This document shows positions 49,964 through 63,269 of a DNA stretch of 64,000 bases, piece after piece. The notes beneath the pieces were generated by a model, which saw nothing but the letters and a program-made list of their open reading frames with translations, searched no databases and was not told where the DNA came from. The stretch is taken from positions 4,792,501-4,856,500 of the forward strand of contig JAFREQ010000014.1 of assembly GCA_025331565.1 (NCBI GenBank). Reading direction: 5' to 3'. Every line of letters starts with the position of its first letter. The stretch's first letter is position 1. The translations under genes and the position numbers were made by a program. The DNA is from Holacanthus passer. Lineage: Eukaryota > Chordata > Actinopteri > Pomacanthidae.

Positions 49964-52900
49964 CTTTTACAAAAGCATCACCAAGGACAATGGCCCATGT
50001 TGTATGAACCATTATGATTCTCCAGAGATGCTTTGCTTTGAAAAATTTTGCAGCACGTGTGGCTTTCAAATTAAAATAGCATTTTAATTTGAAAATTGCA
50101 TTTTTCATTGTGCGCATTGGTAATAATGTTGTTTGCTCATTTTCAGTGAGATCACAATCTAAGTCTGAAAATTAAGGAGAAAAGCCGCAGGCAAGGAATG
50201 TGCTTCTTATTTCAAGCTTATCCTTCATCATTGTGATCACAAACTAATAAAGCCACAATCAGGATAATTACAGTGCGCCATCTTGAGTGCTAGACAGTTC
50301 TCTGGTAATTGAACCAGGCTTTAAGAATAAGCCTTGGCATCTCTGAGATGAAGTGCTCCCTGCCTTTGGAGATCTTTTTAGAAGGGGTGGACAGCAGTGC
50401 CCCTTTGCTGTCATCACTCTGTGAAACACTGCATACACAGTGGCAGCTTTACCAGATGTTTAGTCACAAGGCCCAGATGGGCAGAGCAGATAAACATCAG
50501 CTGTCTGCAGAGCGGGAGTTCGGGGAAATTGCAGAATCCACACAGCTACCGTGTCCCCTCACTGTGACGAGGAGGAACTCCGGCTTCCTCTGCACTCGAC
50601 CACAGTCCCCTGCCGCTGTGCGCACTGCCACACTGACGGTTAACAGAGCTGTACAATCCATCTACCTCCATCACGATTTCCTGTTCTCAGATGAAAATCA
50701 GAAAATGAATTTTTTTTCTTCTTCTTCTTTTTTTTTTTAAATTATCATTTGTAACATTTTGAAAGCAGAAATAGAGCCTGAGTGCCCACGACTACAAAAT
50801 GCAAAATTGGGGAGATATTAAATTATCTTTAAATTATATTATTGTTATCAAAATGTGAACCAAGAAGCATTCATTTCAATTAATCAAGTGTAATTATTTT
50901 CTTTCTGTGAAATCTCTTCTTTATATCACTGGTTAGATAATACAACCCAAATAATAAGAGTATAGTTAAGACAGGTTATGCAACAAGGTCTCTGACAGCA
51001 TCCATGTGAAAATGGATAAATCAGTGGATAAAAATAAATGTTCCAGAAAAATCTATGGATGGATCCGCCCTCCTGCTGTAGTTTCAAGATGCAGGTTAGG
51101 ATGTTCTGTTGTACTGTATATGTACAATATGTTTGTAGGCTAACATAGAAGGTTTTTATTTCTTCTGACCAGGAACATTTTCCAGTCGAGAGGATAATTA
51201 TGATTATCAGCTTTTATCAGTAGGTATATTTTCCACCAAATAATCAATAACAAACTGTGCATTGCCAGAACTTTTCCACACTTGGATTAGTGTAACAGTG
51301 GAAGAAAAGTCTCACAGAATTTCAAGCCAACAACAACACGATGTCAGCATTTATCAGAGGTAGGTAGAGTCCTCGTTATGTGCTGTCTAGCTTTGATGAT
51401 TCATTTGGCCACAGGATTAGGCTTCTGTTGGCAGATCTGTGAACGTGATATATTAACAGAGGATCATTTTGCAGCCAATTCATGTTGAAGTTGGAAAAGT
51501 TTAGAGTCTGAGACATCACATGGCCGTGGAGAGGCTGGTAAGTTTGATAAAAAATAATTAGGTGATTACCGTACATTCTGTAGGCAGACCACTGTTGTCT
51601 TGTACTTATTCTGCGCAGGCCATTCCTTGCAGATTTATAGGCTAGATACAGCCTGTCTACAACCGAACTGTCAATGTTGTAGCTGTTGTTAATCATTTTG
51701 AAGAGTTAACATTAATCATCAAACTTTTGAATATATTATTCACTGGACCGTGTCTAGAATTTATGAGAAAAGGCTGCCTTTTTTTCCTCTGCATTTGTGT
51801 GCATTCACAAGTTGAGTTGAGTCGAGTTGAGGTTGAGTGAGTGGGAATCATTCATTAAAGTTAAATTAATCACTATTAAAATGCGATTGTTTACACTGTT
51901 GGGAAAATTAAGATTTTAAACAGTCAGTAGCTGATAAAGCCATCTCACCAGTTAACATCTCACAAACAGTTAATTTACAAAATGTTTGGCGTTGAAGGAA
52001 AGTGAGGGGAAACGTGGGTGAGCAAGTAAGCAGTGACTTCAGGTCACTTCATTCTCTCTTCAAAGTCAATGATAAATCAAATAAAGTCTGATATTTTATG
52101 GCTGCCATCAAATGATAGTTGTGGCGTGAGAATGCTTCATGATTATACTTTTATATCCATCTATTTTGCTAATTGTTTCCAGGGCAATTAGCTGCACATC
52201 TTTGAGGTTTTTTTGAATAAAGGCTCTTTTTCAGCAGCACCACACATGCTCTGTTCTGACGTTTTAATTGAATGCAATTTACTTTGTTACAAGCATTGAA
52301 AAGTTTAATGCCCACCAGGGAGTTGATACTAGGGATTTAACTAAATATTGGAGAGCTGGAAAAAGATGAAATGCTAAAATGAAGGGACACATAAAAACTC
52401 CCTCTGAAACACTTCAGAAAAGTATAAGTCCTGTCCCTGCCAAATAATCAAAGATTGCCGACAGCAATTCTAAATTTTGAATCAGCCACTGGCTACTCGC
52501 CAGCCACCACCAAGGCAGAATGACAAGCAAACTCCCACCAAGCCAGACTGCTTCTAAAGCAACTCAGCCAATAATTAGCAACTGAATAACATTTCAGCTA
52601 TTGTGTATATAGAATTGAGGCCATCGTTATACTTGGTGTAACAAGCGACAACAGTAGATGTCTGGAATTGCTCAGTTAGTGTCTCATATTCAACAAGAAA
52701 TTCAAACCACAACACAGGTGCTTCAGCCGATATCTCCATCCACAATAATCTAAAAATGTGTAAAGCAACCAAGCAAACTAGAGTGAATACTTTCTTTTCA
52801 TAAATATTAAATAATCTGTACAGAAAATACTGGCTCTACAAGTGCACTGCTACACTTTTTTTTTTTTATTATTTGATGGTGTCAAGTTTTGATGTTTTAT

Positions 52901-53289
52901 TCATTCTCTCTAAACTCTGAAAATCACCAAAGACATACAGCAAGACACACCCCTCGATTTTACATCCTGTCGTCTCTGCAAAGCCTCACAATGACACGCG
53001 TCCTGCTAATAGGTCTGTCAGAGTGTGGCTGCGACCGTCTGACAGTGATGTCCTAATCCGACAGGGAACTGCTGTTTTGGCCGTTATGCTTCAGCAGAAG
53101 AGATACTTAGGCCCAAAAGACCAATATGATCACGGTGGAGAATGGAGATAAAGTCCTGAGTACAGAGAGTGTTACACTGCCTGCGTGTCTGTCTGCTGGT
53201 CTGCTAGAATACATAAATGTTTTTTGTAGCTTCAGATTTGTTACTCATACGTCTATCATGTAGCATTTTCACCATGACATGGTTTTTAT

Positions 53290-53720
53290 GCCTCTGTGGC
53301 CGGAGGCATTATGTTTTCAGGCTGTCTGTCTGTTCATCCATCGTACTCTCGCAAACGTGATATCTCAGGAACGCCTGGAGGGAATTTCTTCAAATTTGAT
53401 ACAAACATCCACTCAAAGATGAACTCATTAGAATTTGGTGGTCAAAGGTCAAAGATCACTATGACTTTACATAATATGTTTTTGGGCAGAACTTGATAAT
53501 TCATCCGCTAATTATGACAAAATTTGACACAAATGTTTGATATGATAAAATCCTCAGGTGATGACATTTCATATCCACAAGGTCAAAGGTCAACTTCACT
53601 GCAACGACATAATGTTCTGCAAAAACTGGCCTTTACTCACACCGTGACTCATGAACAGAAAGGGAGATTGTGACCATATTTCACATTTGCTCACATACTG
53701 AATTAGTGACACCAAGTTTG
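53290..53720 (+). repeat. High-copy teleost dispersed repeat
   Basis: Ordered phrases GGAGGCATTATGTTTTCAGG, GTGATATCTCAGGAACGCCT, GAGGGAATTTCTTCAAATTT and GGTGGTCAAAGGTCAAAGAT, then repeated CAAGGTCAAAGGTCA words. I recognise this as a very common fish repeat that often yields spurious predicted peptides starting GGIMFSG; such a 66-codon frame is present here. Confidence 0.7.
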
Positions 53721-54689
53721 GGTGTTCACCTTGAAACTGTTTGTTTTGAGATCCAGGTTTTCAAATTTGTGGCATCTTTGCATCTTTACATCCATATTTG
53801 AAGTATTGTAGTAACACTGAGCTTCAGGTGATTGTTGTTGCACCACGTAATGAAGCTCTCTATCAGTCCTCTGCACGCCTCTGTACAAATGGTTTGTACA
53901 AGTGACATGTTTGTCACTGGAAATTATTCACTGGAATCATACATGTCAGTATGGTGATAGTTTCCATTTTACCAAAAATACCGAGTCTCGGCAGACATAG
54001 AGGCAAACTGCATCTTGACTGGTTGGCAGAGGATGCAACCATGAGGCTGTAATTCTAGTTCTTTGTAAATGATCAGGTACAATTTAAGTTTAGCTGCTTT
54101 TGAGAAAGAGAGTAGAAAATGGTGAATGCAGCGCTGTTTTAAAGTAGTTGTCATTTTAACATTGTCTCATTTTAAATGTCCACCAATCCATCAGAGAGGA
54201 AAATTGCTGTGTTTAGTTGCCTCTGTATCATTCTTTTCCTGTGACAGAGACAGTTTCTGTGTCACTTTCTGCTGATATACAAAAGAAAAAGGAGCTTAAT
54301 TATTATTGGCGTCAAACTGATGGGTCTGACTATTGTTTTTAGACAATAAAGGCAGTGGGGAAAAAGGCTTGTCCTCATTGCCAAGGAGAGTAGTGACGGA
54401 TCCGATAAAAGCAGTGACTCACTGCCTATGTAATTTAATAAGAATGCAGCTTATTTACACCTCAGTATATTGTAGAGGAGAGAATATAATGCGGTCTACA
54501 GGATGTTAGGAATCTCTTATAACTATGTTTATGTGTAATGACATTTTTTGGATTTACTGTACATGCAAATAATAAATTACATGGATGGAATTATGGTCAC
54601 ATTTTATTTTATGGTACATAAATAAAACATAACAACATTCCTGCAACCATAATAGCCATAACTCATCTTGCATGTCTCAAAGACGAACG

Positions 54690-55170
54690 TTTTACATCTG
54701 AGAAGGTTAATGCCATCTTTACTAATTATTAGAATTTACTATATACATCAGAAATACATACAAGTGACCCTCAAATAAATTCTTTCTTGTAATGCTTAAA
54801 CCCACCATAAACCTACCATTTGACTAAACCAATTACATTTGCACAGATAAAGGAAACTATTGATGATGGCCCCTCTCAGAAAACTGCTGGCCTTCATGAC
54901 TTTCCCCCAGAACTGTACAAAGTATTCAAAGACATTTTCATCTACTCTTCAGTAAAACAGACTGCTGCCATTACCTTAATATCACAGAAAGGTAAAAACC
55001 CAGAGGAACCTTCCTCATAGAGACCAATTAGTTTAGCAATGTGTAGAAAATAAAATATTGACCAAGGTTCAACTAAGAAATTAAACTCTATCCTATCCAC
55101 CATCATTGGGCCTGATCCAACAGGATTTGTGCAAAGTTGTGATTCCTGTACTAATCTAAGTTGCATATTG
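54690..55170 (+). mobile_element. L1/Tx1-type non-LTR retrotransposon reverse-transcriptase relic
   Basis: Fragments in shifted frames read KPITFAQIKETIDDGPSQKT, then LHDFPPELYKVF, AAITLISQKGKNPEE, RPISLA and IIGPDPTGFVQS. These line up in order with the N-terminal reverse-transcriptase blocks of L1-group elements (the usual GPDGFPAEFYK, LIPKKGKD, RPISL and PDQTGFV). The endonuclease and the catalytic FADD block are absent. Stop codons and frame changes show it is long dead. Confidence 0.75.
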
Positions 55171-55413
55171 GGGGTCATTTGAGATACTAAAAACTATTTC
55201 TACATTTTATGGTGGTTTCTTTAGACACTGAGAACGCGGCCACTTATTGGTCAAAGAGCAACCCGAGTCCTATTGTTTTCTGCCCTCTGATGTACGACTT
55301 CCCAAACGCTCCTGTTTTTTTCTACTGCTCTTTTTCCTTGCTGCCTGCAGCATTTTCTCAAACAAAGCTTGTCTCAAAGCTTGAAATAAACAACCACATA
55401 CTGAGAAGAAAGC

Positions 55414-55708
55414 ACGTTAGTTATGTATCATAACTCCGGATTCAATGGTTCAAGGCGTAGCCCTCTAAGAGATGTCGCTATTGGGTTCATCCTCGTGCGC
55501 ATGTGCGGTCATGAAGATTTTCTTTCATGCCCTTGTGCTCTGCACGGACCCCGATCAGGTCTGCTTGTGCGGGATATAACAACTGCATGACTTGAGCTTT
55601 ACTCCCAAAGGTCTTTTTTTCAGCGAATGCTTGTGGATCAGGGGCCTGGGTCTTAGAGGGCTACACCTGTATAGAATCTGGAGTTACGAAATATAATTAA
55701 CATTGATT
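55414..55708. mobile_element. Foldback/MITE-like element with ~55-60 bp inverted arms
   Basis: Left arm 55414-55474 holds GTTAGTTATGTATCATAACT, CCGGA and GTAGCCCTCTAAGA. Right arm 55649-55708 holds the reverse complement: TCTTAGAGGGCTAC, then TCTGGAGTTACGAAATATAA and TTAAC. The loop (about 175 bp) includes TTCATCCTCGTGCGCATGTG. I recognise the arm as a recurrent fish sequence. No protein is encoded. Confidence 0.65.
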
Positions 55709-55710
55709 TT

Positions 55711-55745
55711 GTATAGGCTTTGCCCTCTAAGAGCTGTACCAAAAT
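55711..55745 (+). repeat. Extra partial copy of the foldback arm
   Basis: GGCTTTGCCCTCTAAGAGCT repeats the left-arm phrase of the element just upstream, in direct orientation. It looks like the start of a second, truncated copy or an abutting tandem element. Confidence 0.45.
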
Positions 55746-55749
55746 CTCA

Positions 55750-58700
55750 CTGGATTACTTTGATACTAAGGAAAGCTTGAAAACATGATGATTCTCAGGC
55801 AAGTTCTGGAGTTATAAGAAGCATCTTTTTTTTTTTTTTTTGATCACTAAGCAGATTTAGGGATGTTTATTATTTTATGAGATCCTCAGAAAATGTAAAT
55901 CACAGAGAAATCTAAAAATATGTGTATCATATCTGTGTGTTCAGATTTGACTGAGTTGTGGAACAGAAGAGGGTGAACTTTGGCGCAAATTGCGGCAATC
56001 GGGCTCTGAGGGATTTAATACCGTAATTGCCTTTCACCTCACGCAGTATCTTTGCCTTCCATCCCCCCCCTCCCCTTCAACCCTACTGCGTCATGCAGTT
56101 TGAAAACCCCTGCTCTCAACAACATGAGATGATTTCAGATGCAACATAATTTTCTCTAAGGAGTATAGATGAACCTTTGTTGCACATGTTACCCAAATCA
56201 CAGCGGATGCATCGCATTCTGAGTCAGTGCCACATTAATTCTGTGTGAAACATTCCCTGTATGATGAGTCAGATTCAAGGTAGTGAAGACAAAAAACAAG
56301 GGTGCGAAGGTGCGGGGGCATAGAAAGTACTTGAAGGAAATGGAAAGCAGAGGGGAGTGGGCACGAAGCTTCATTACATGCATTGTAACTCTATATACCG
56401 GGCTATCTGCATTCATCCCATCTCCATAACAGACACCACACACACACACCTCAAAGCTAATTCCTCTTTTCTCCATTACCCTCACTCCCCTCTCCAGGAC
56501 ACTGTCCATTAGCTCGCTCCACCAGCGCTGGAGATATTAGGGCCGATTCATATTCACTCATTAACACTTTCTTCCCGCAAAATGCAGATTCCATTAACAA
56601 ACAGTCTGTGTTACAGCCCTGGGCTAACAGGGTAGATGATTCAAGACGTTCTGTGGAGAACGTCAAACAGTGAAAATGCAGAATGGGGCAAAACAACTCT
56701 TTAAAGAGGTCATAGAGGCATAATAATGATGTTGAAGATTCACAAGCTTTTTTTTTTTTTGTTCTGTACTTCATATTTTTTAATAAATTAGCTAATCTAT
56801 CAATACAGGCTGCTCGCAGAGAGAAAACAAATATACATATATATATATATATATTGTGTGTATGAACAGCAGTATATAGAGTTGGAACAAATATCTTCCT
56901 CTCAACTGGAGCCACTTTATTGCCTCTATAGATCAGAATGATAGAAATTAATCCCAGAATTGAACTGTTGGTCGGATGCAGTGTTGCAGCAGTTAAATGC
57001 CTCTTTATACAGATTCTGTGCTACAAGGCGCTATATGCAGTTTTGAAACATGTCTCCTCTCTGCTGCATGTATGTAAAATGTGAATTATTCATGCCACAA
57101 TCCTTCAAGGACCTGCCAACGTATGCGCAATTATTGGTAGAAGAATCGTAGGGGCAGAGGAAAGATCTGACTTTGTCCCGGGGTTTTCTTTATTTCTAAT
57201 TCAAGGCAGAATTTGTTTTTGAGCGAGAGAGAAAGATAAGAAGTGTAGTGAGGCAGTGAAGCAGTGAACAAGAGGCACAAGCTGAGGCTTTGTGTGTGTC
57301 CCACTTTGCTTGAACTAATTTTTCATGTCACACTACAGTTTACAACATCAACACAGAAAAGCACCCTTTGCTGTTAAGGAGCCAGACGCCGTGGTTCCTA
57401 AGTACTTGAATCAGAACGTCCTAAATGTGCCAAATGAGACAGACTTAAGGAGTGGACATCATGAAGATTCAGCTGCAGCATCATGCTTTTCATTCAAAAG
57501 GCTACAGAGGTGCTCAAATAGCAAAAAAAAAAAATTAGGTTTATTTAAATGCAGCTGATTAATGTGACTTACAGATTTGTTTTGTGGTGAGCTGAGTCAG
57601 AAACCCTGATATAGATTCACCAATCCAAACTGTATTAGTTCACCAATGACGTAGATGGTGGACATGGGACAGTTTCTTGCAGTTGCTCCACATGTGGCAT
57701 TTCATTTGCCAGGGTTCCCAACCAAGCGCGAATGAATGCCACTGATCGAACCGACTGAGTCAAGCCAGATGATGCTGTGGCACTTGTATGCTGTGCATCA
57801 ATAAACTGGTGTCATGCATGGGGAGATGAAGGATCAGAAAGACAGGATTGGCTCATGAAGTCAAAATGAGAGGACGGACTAAATTTTTTTTTCACAGTAA
57901 GGGCTTTTAGAGTTTTAGACAACTTATAAATCCTTTTAGACATATATACTTATATACATACACATTTCAGCCTGTAGAGTTCCTTCACAAAGTGGAAATT
58001 ATATCGCTTTAGGTCTGAAGAAACTGCAAAGCTAACAGGTACGTTTCTTTCAGGCTTGATCAAAAGAATGAAACATTTCTTGTGTCTGCTGCACAGAAAT
58101 CAAATGAAGGAAGACTGTGGCAGCTGCCATGTAAAGCACTCTCTGAATCCAATAAATCTCTCCCCAAGAGCAGCACCCTAATAGTCAAGTAATAGCCGGC
58201 TAACAGTGCTGAGCACATTTCAGAGTGTGCAGGGGAGATAGTTTTGTCACAGAAAGCGAATGCTCCAAGTGTACCTCCCTCGGTGGTGACAATAGGGGGG
58301 CAAAGACGTATTTGTGAAGAATCACATATTTCAAATCGCACATTGAGCTTCTAAGTATAGCCCGGGTTTATCCACGCTCCTGGAGACAGAAGCTATGAAT
58401 ACTGCATCCCTCCGGTTGCTGCCACCCTGTCAAAGAGGGTTTCAATGTTGAGGCATGCTTGAATGGATAAAGTGGAATTTTTATCATGAGAACACCACCA
58501 TTCACTTCTCTTGTGTGTTCCTTAACATGCAGACGTGGGATGCTGAGGCGAGCCGACTGTTCCTGAAGGACTCAGAGGCAACATTGCATTTGAAGAGATA
58601 AAGGAGGAACGAGATGCATGAGAGGCCCCTAAATCTTCCCTGAAAACTCTAAACAGCGGAAGGTGATGTATGAGCTCGACCAGCCAAAGTCCCAGTTTAA

Positions 58701-60140
58701 AATGAGGTCCAAGCGTTCGACAGGGGAATCAAGGCAGGAGGCAGTCTGTTTACAGTCACTGTGTCTGTTTCAGCTGCTAGAACTCAGCTGTTATTTCTGC
58801 TTTTACCTCTGGACCAAAGATTTGCTTTCAAGGCCCGGTGAAAGCAAACAAAGTTCTATCACTTCAGAGAGGCACAGCTCTCCATCCCTGCATCCCCGCC
58901 ATGATTTCACTGTGGAACACCTGGACCTCATTTTCACTGGTGCTGTCACTGGTGGAGATAATCATACATCACTTTCTATGATGTTTTTAGGCAACGTAGG
59001 GTGAGCTCCATACCCTACCGGCACAATGCTGGTTTGTCCCAAATGGGTGTGTTTTCCATTTGGATCACAACATGGAACATGCCATTTGTGACAGCCTGAA
59101 ACAATGGCAGTTCCACAGGAGGCTGGTAAACACATTTCACACGGCTCACAAATTAAAAATGATTGTCTTTTTCCAACGTTTGCAAGTTGCTCACAGATGA
59201 ATTTACAGTTTAACATCAATCCTAGTCGTAGTTTAATAGACAGTGCTGCATTTAATATGTTTACCTGATATCTATGATCTTTGCTTGATATTTAATGCAA
59301 TTTGTTTCCCCCTCAGAAGTGTTCCCACAGCTTTAGCCACACTGACTGCCACTGTTAAATAATTTTGTTTGAATGTCAGCCTATAGGGATTAAATGTAAT
59401 ACCTGCCATTTGTACTCCAGTAGCTCTCCCCACCCCTGTCACTACACAGCATGTGGCATGTTGGCAAGGCCAAATGGAGCGCACCCTGAGTGATTTGAAT
59501 GAGTGTCGGGAGGTCACAGCAGCAGGGCCTCAATAACACGTTTCTCTGCCAGTGCACAGAGCAAAGCACTGACGCTCTTGTTTCATTCGTCCTCCGTGTG
59601 AGAGGTCAGCTGAACTCTCAGGAATGTAAATCTCTGCATTCCTTTGGTGTTGTATTCATTGCTTTATTGCCATATTCATCAGTTTTACCGTTTCCTTCTT
59701 CAGCAAGATCAAGGATTTTAGTGATTTTATAGATTTTTAATGTTCCTGCATGTACATCTTATATTTTACTGTTTCTACAAAAATTTGCACTTGGTTTGTT
59801 TTCAGATGTTTATGGGATGTAACCTTTGTTGCAAAACTAATCACCCCTTTTGGGGACAATAAAATCAGAGATTAAGTCACTCAGCTGCTCAGTGACAAAC
59901 ACTAAAACCATTGTTGTACTGGACAGCTGAACTGGAGTAAATGGTGGCTGAAAATGAACATAGAGAGATCACGTCTGATTTTTTGGAACAAATGCTAATA
60001 AACAAGTATCTTTCCTGGAAATTACCTTCATACACAACCATTTTGCAACTCCGTATCGAAGAATTGCAAAATGCTGAACATATCAGCAAAACATTTACTG
60101 ACAAGATATTAGATTATTTTTTCCTACAATGTCGCTTGCA
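55750..60140. other. No gene recognised
   Basis: Includes an (AT)9 run at 56837-56854 and a 152-codon minus-strand frame (56457-56915) that crosses it. The frame has no domain and is treated as chance. A short LINE-like tail (CCCCTTTTGGGGACAATAAA) sits near 59845. Confidence 0.4.
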
Positions 60141-60147
60141 ACTCACA

Positions 60148-60395
60148 CATGCAGGCCTGCAACGATTATTTTCATTATCAATTAATCTGCCAGTTATTTT
60201 GTTGATGAATCACTTGGTCTTTAAATTGAAAATTGTGAAAAATATCTGTTGTTTAGGTCTTCAAATATTTTGTTTCGACTAACAGTCTAAAATCCAAATA
60301 TGTTCAGTTTGCAATCACATTAGACAAAGAAAAATAGCAAATATTCACAATTGAGAAACTAAAATCAAGTAATTTTTCCAATTAAAGATGAACTG
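60148..60395 (+). repeat. Teleost AT-rich repeat, copy 1
   Basis: Ordered phrases TGCAACGATTATTTTCATTA, TCAATTAATCTGCCAGTTAT, TTCGACTAACAGTCTAAAAT and AATATTCACAATTGAGAA. I recognise this as a very common fish element that in full copies has inverted ends of the ATTAATCGATTA type. The 3' end is eroded. Confidence 0.65.
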
Positions 60396-60399
60396 TTTC

Positions 60400-63265
60400 A
60401 AGTTTGTGCTTAGCTACGTCGGCCAGTTGCTCACTGTAGTTTTATACTTGCCATACAGAGATGAGGTTTACATTTCCTCTATAGCCACAACAGTTGAATG
60501 GTCTTTAAATGTAATTCTTAGGGAAACAGTGTTGCACTAAAATAGCTGCTACAGTACATACACAATCCCAAAAATAATTAGCCTGCACATCTTCCACAAT
60601 AATTTCCTTTGTTCAGCTTCAGTGGACAATGTGTTCCCACAGATTGCATTGTGTTGTGGTACAGTAACGCCGCGGTACACCGTGCTGGTCAGCGGTGGAT
60701 TGATGTTGAGCTGCTGGAGCATCAGGCCACACGCTCTTTGGCACTCGTATCAAAGGTCCCTGTCAGCATCACAACCAGTATCCTTTCATGCGCACTCACT
60801 TCCTCGCGCTGTCATCTTCCCTTTTTTGTGCTATCATTACTAAAAAAACTAGAGAGCAGAGCCCAGCTTGCTTAATGCTATCTGCCAACACTGAAATCTC
60901 TCCTCTATTTTGCCATTCATCCCTTCTTAGAGGGATCTATCCAGCTTCAAAGGGTATCCAGTCAGCCTTTGGTCTGATGACATGGATTTAATCCCCAGAC
61001 TAAAGATTTTATAAAAGTTTTTTTTTTTTTTTTTTTTTTTTGCTTCTTCTTCTTGTCAAATGTGCATGCTGGGCAGCTGGAGTGTGGCTGAAAGAGCATG
61101 TTATGAGTATGCCAAGAGGAGTGGAACCAAGAGTTAAATACAGGAACACAAACAGTGAATCAAAGGGTATTAGGTTGTAAGCTTTGCATCATTTCTAATT
61201 GGGTTGCCAGTGCGCACTTATTAAAATCTGCCACTTTTCTTTTTTCCTCTTCCAAGCCGTATTCTGGGATTCCTGGCAGAAAGTGTCTTGCGAACCATTA
61301 GAGAGGTACAGTAGAGTGCTGCAGGCAAACAGCGCACAGTGATTATTACAGTAAAATGAATGTTACAGTATCTTCAGAACAGTAAGTGTCTGTCACCCAA
61401 CTGTGCATTTAATAGAGGCAAACCACAAGAGCAGCAAAAGCAAGTTTAAGATGTTGTCCACGTGTCGCTGCAGCCTTGGCAATCTCCTCTTCTTTAACAA
61501 TTTTTCGTCCTAATTGATGTTTTTGTAGCAGTTCCCTTTACTTCCCCGTCAGTGTGGAGGGGTTGTCCTTTTCATTCACTGTTTTATGATCCAGATATTG
61601 TGAAGCCTTTCAAGGCCATAATTTTGATTAATGGCTATGCAAATACACTTCACTTGACTTTGTGAGCACAGTATCTAAAATGTGACCTAACAAAAGCTTT
61701 TTGGTTCGAAGAAGTACTGAAGTCGGTCCTGAAACATACATTTCCCCGAGCTGAGCAGGTCCAGCACATGGCTTTGTGACAATGGCCCCGAGCTAAGCCA
61801 CGGGGCCTGTCGGCTGTGATCCGGCTGCCATCGGAAGCCTCTGACCTGTTCTGCTACACAGGCTGTTTGAGGACCGAGAAGTACCTGCCCTCAGAGTTCA
61901 CAGGAGCTCCTTTCAGGGAGCTTTGAGCCTGTGACAGTGAGCTGCTGTGACTGAAGGTGTTAATGGCCAAATGAGGTGTGATGATGGCCTGTTCAGCTGT
62001 CCATCAATCTCAGTGTCCAAGGTCCATTACACAGTCTATATACTGTATACTCAAAATCATCGTAACCTAATGCAAGAATTTATCCTGTCACTAGTTTTTA
62101 TTCTGTATTTCTCATGAAGAAACGTAGAACACACAGCTAGAACATGACTCAAAGCTTCATTTTACACTACACTAATAAGACAGAATAAGCTGTATTTTCC
62201 ATCAAATTTGACCTTTATTTAACATAGTTTCACTTTCTTACAGGATCTTTTGTTGCTCACTACAACAAAACTTTACCGTAAACTAAAGTCAAACCACCTC
62301 AGGTCACATCTGGTCGCTACTTCACATTCCACGTTCCTCATAGTCTGGATGTTCTCCGGAGTACCGCAGAGTTTGTAGGTAGTAATAATGCATGCTTCAT
62401 CGACGCTCGATTCCCCTAACAGTTAAGACGTCACACCATTTAATGCCATGTCTCCATCAGACCAGTAACATTAGACTATGGAGGCTGACTGGATGTTGCC
62501 CCTTTCTCTCCCACTGTTCGACCCTTACGAGACTCTATTAGAGGGTAATTTGCGACACATTACAAAAGAACTGTACTGTAAACTGAGGTGAAATCACATG
62601 TCTGCTACTTGAGACACACCTGCTCCCATACAATTGGAAGAGTAGCCAAGACTGATGTATTATACCTCCAGGAATGAGGTGGTTAGATTTGGCTGTGGTC
62701 TGTAACAATGACACAAACAAAGGAAATCTATCAATATAGCAAAACACAATACAATTAAGTACACACTCAAATGCAGATAAGGACTGTAATTACTAATCAG
62801 AATATATCACCAACCAATTTACCGCTAGCATACCGTCTCCCACAAGGCTTATAGGCCAGAGAAATGACCTGCAGAGATATATGTGCAGACTTACTGAATA
62901 ATCAGGCTAATATCTGGTTTGCAATTATAAATATCAGCACGCTCACTTTTGAATATTTACTCACAGCAATAAAGAGAGGTGATATATAATTGAATGGCAA
63001 AAATGGCAGATGGAAAACAGCCATCTTCAGCCACAATAGATGAAACTGAACTTAACCAACAAGTTTTGTCTTTGCTTTTGATACACGGCTTGTTGTGTCT
63101 TATTAGTGTGCTGTAAGATAAAGTGTGACCCAAAACTTTTATCGAAAGTGAAACATGAGTGAAGGAGGATTTGTTTTTTCTCAAGTGTTTGTCTTCAGAA
63201 AAGTACAACTCTGGAATTTAATTGCATTTTTATGCAGATACTTGGTTGCAAGATATACCTCTTAT
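60400..63265. other. No gene recognised
   Basis: Includes a more GC-rich block at 61740-61960 and a pair of loosely similar segments near 62265 and 62570; neither is tied to a known feature. Confidence 0.4.
61018..61041 (+). repeat. Poly-T tract (24 nt)
   Basis: Longest homopolymer in the window; it follows ATTTTATAAAAG and is followed by GCTTCTTCTTCTTG. No associated element recognised. Confidence 0.9.
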
Positions 63266-63269
63266 ATAT

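Larger units (their letters stand above)
48363..53280. other. Probable 5' intron or upstream region of grm4; no exon recognised
   Basis: No coding motif found. Notable items are a (TC)12 run at 49175-49198 and a T20 run at 49944-49963. A 143-codon plus-strand frame at 50309-50740 has no domain and ends in a poly-Phe/Ser artefact from a T/C tract. Any noncoding 5' exon or promoter of grm4 in this stretch cannot be placed by eye. Confidence 0.4.

Noticed and set aside
50309..50740. 143-codon plus-strand frame in slightly GC-richer sequence
   Set aside because: No domain seen and its C-terminus is encoded by a T/C tract; not enough to call a gene.
53296..53496. 66-codon frame beginning MAGGIMFSG
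   Set aside because: Lies within a high-copy fish repeat known to give spurious peptide predictions.
56457..56915. 152-codon minus-strand frame
   Set aside because: Runs through an (AT)9 microsatellite (giving an Ile-Tyr repeat) and a homopolymer (giving KKKK); no domain.
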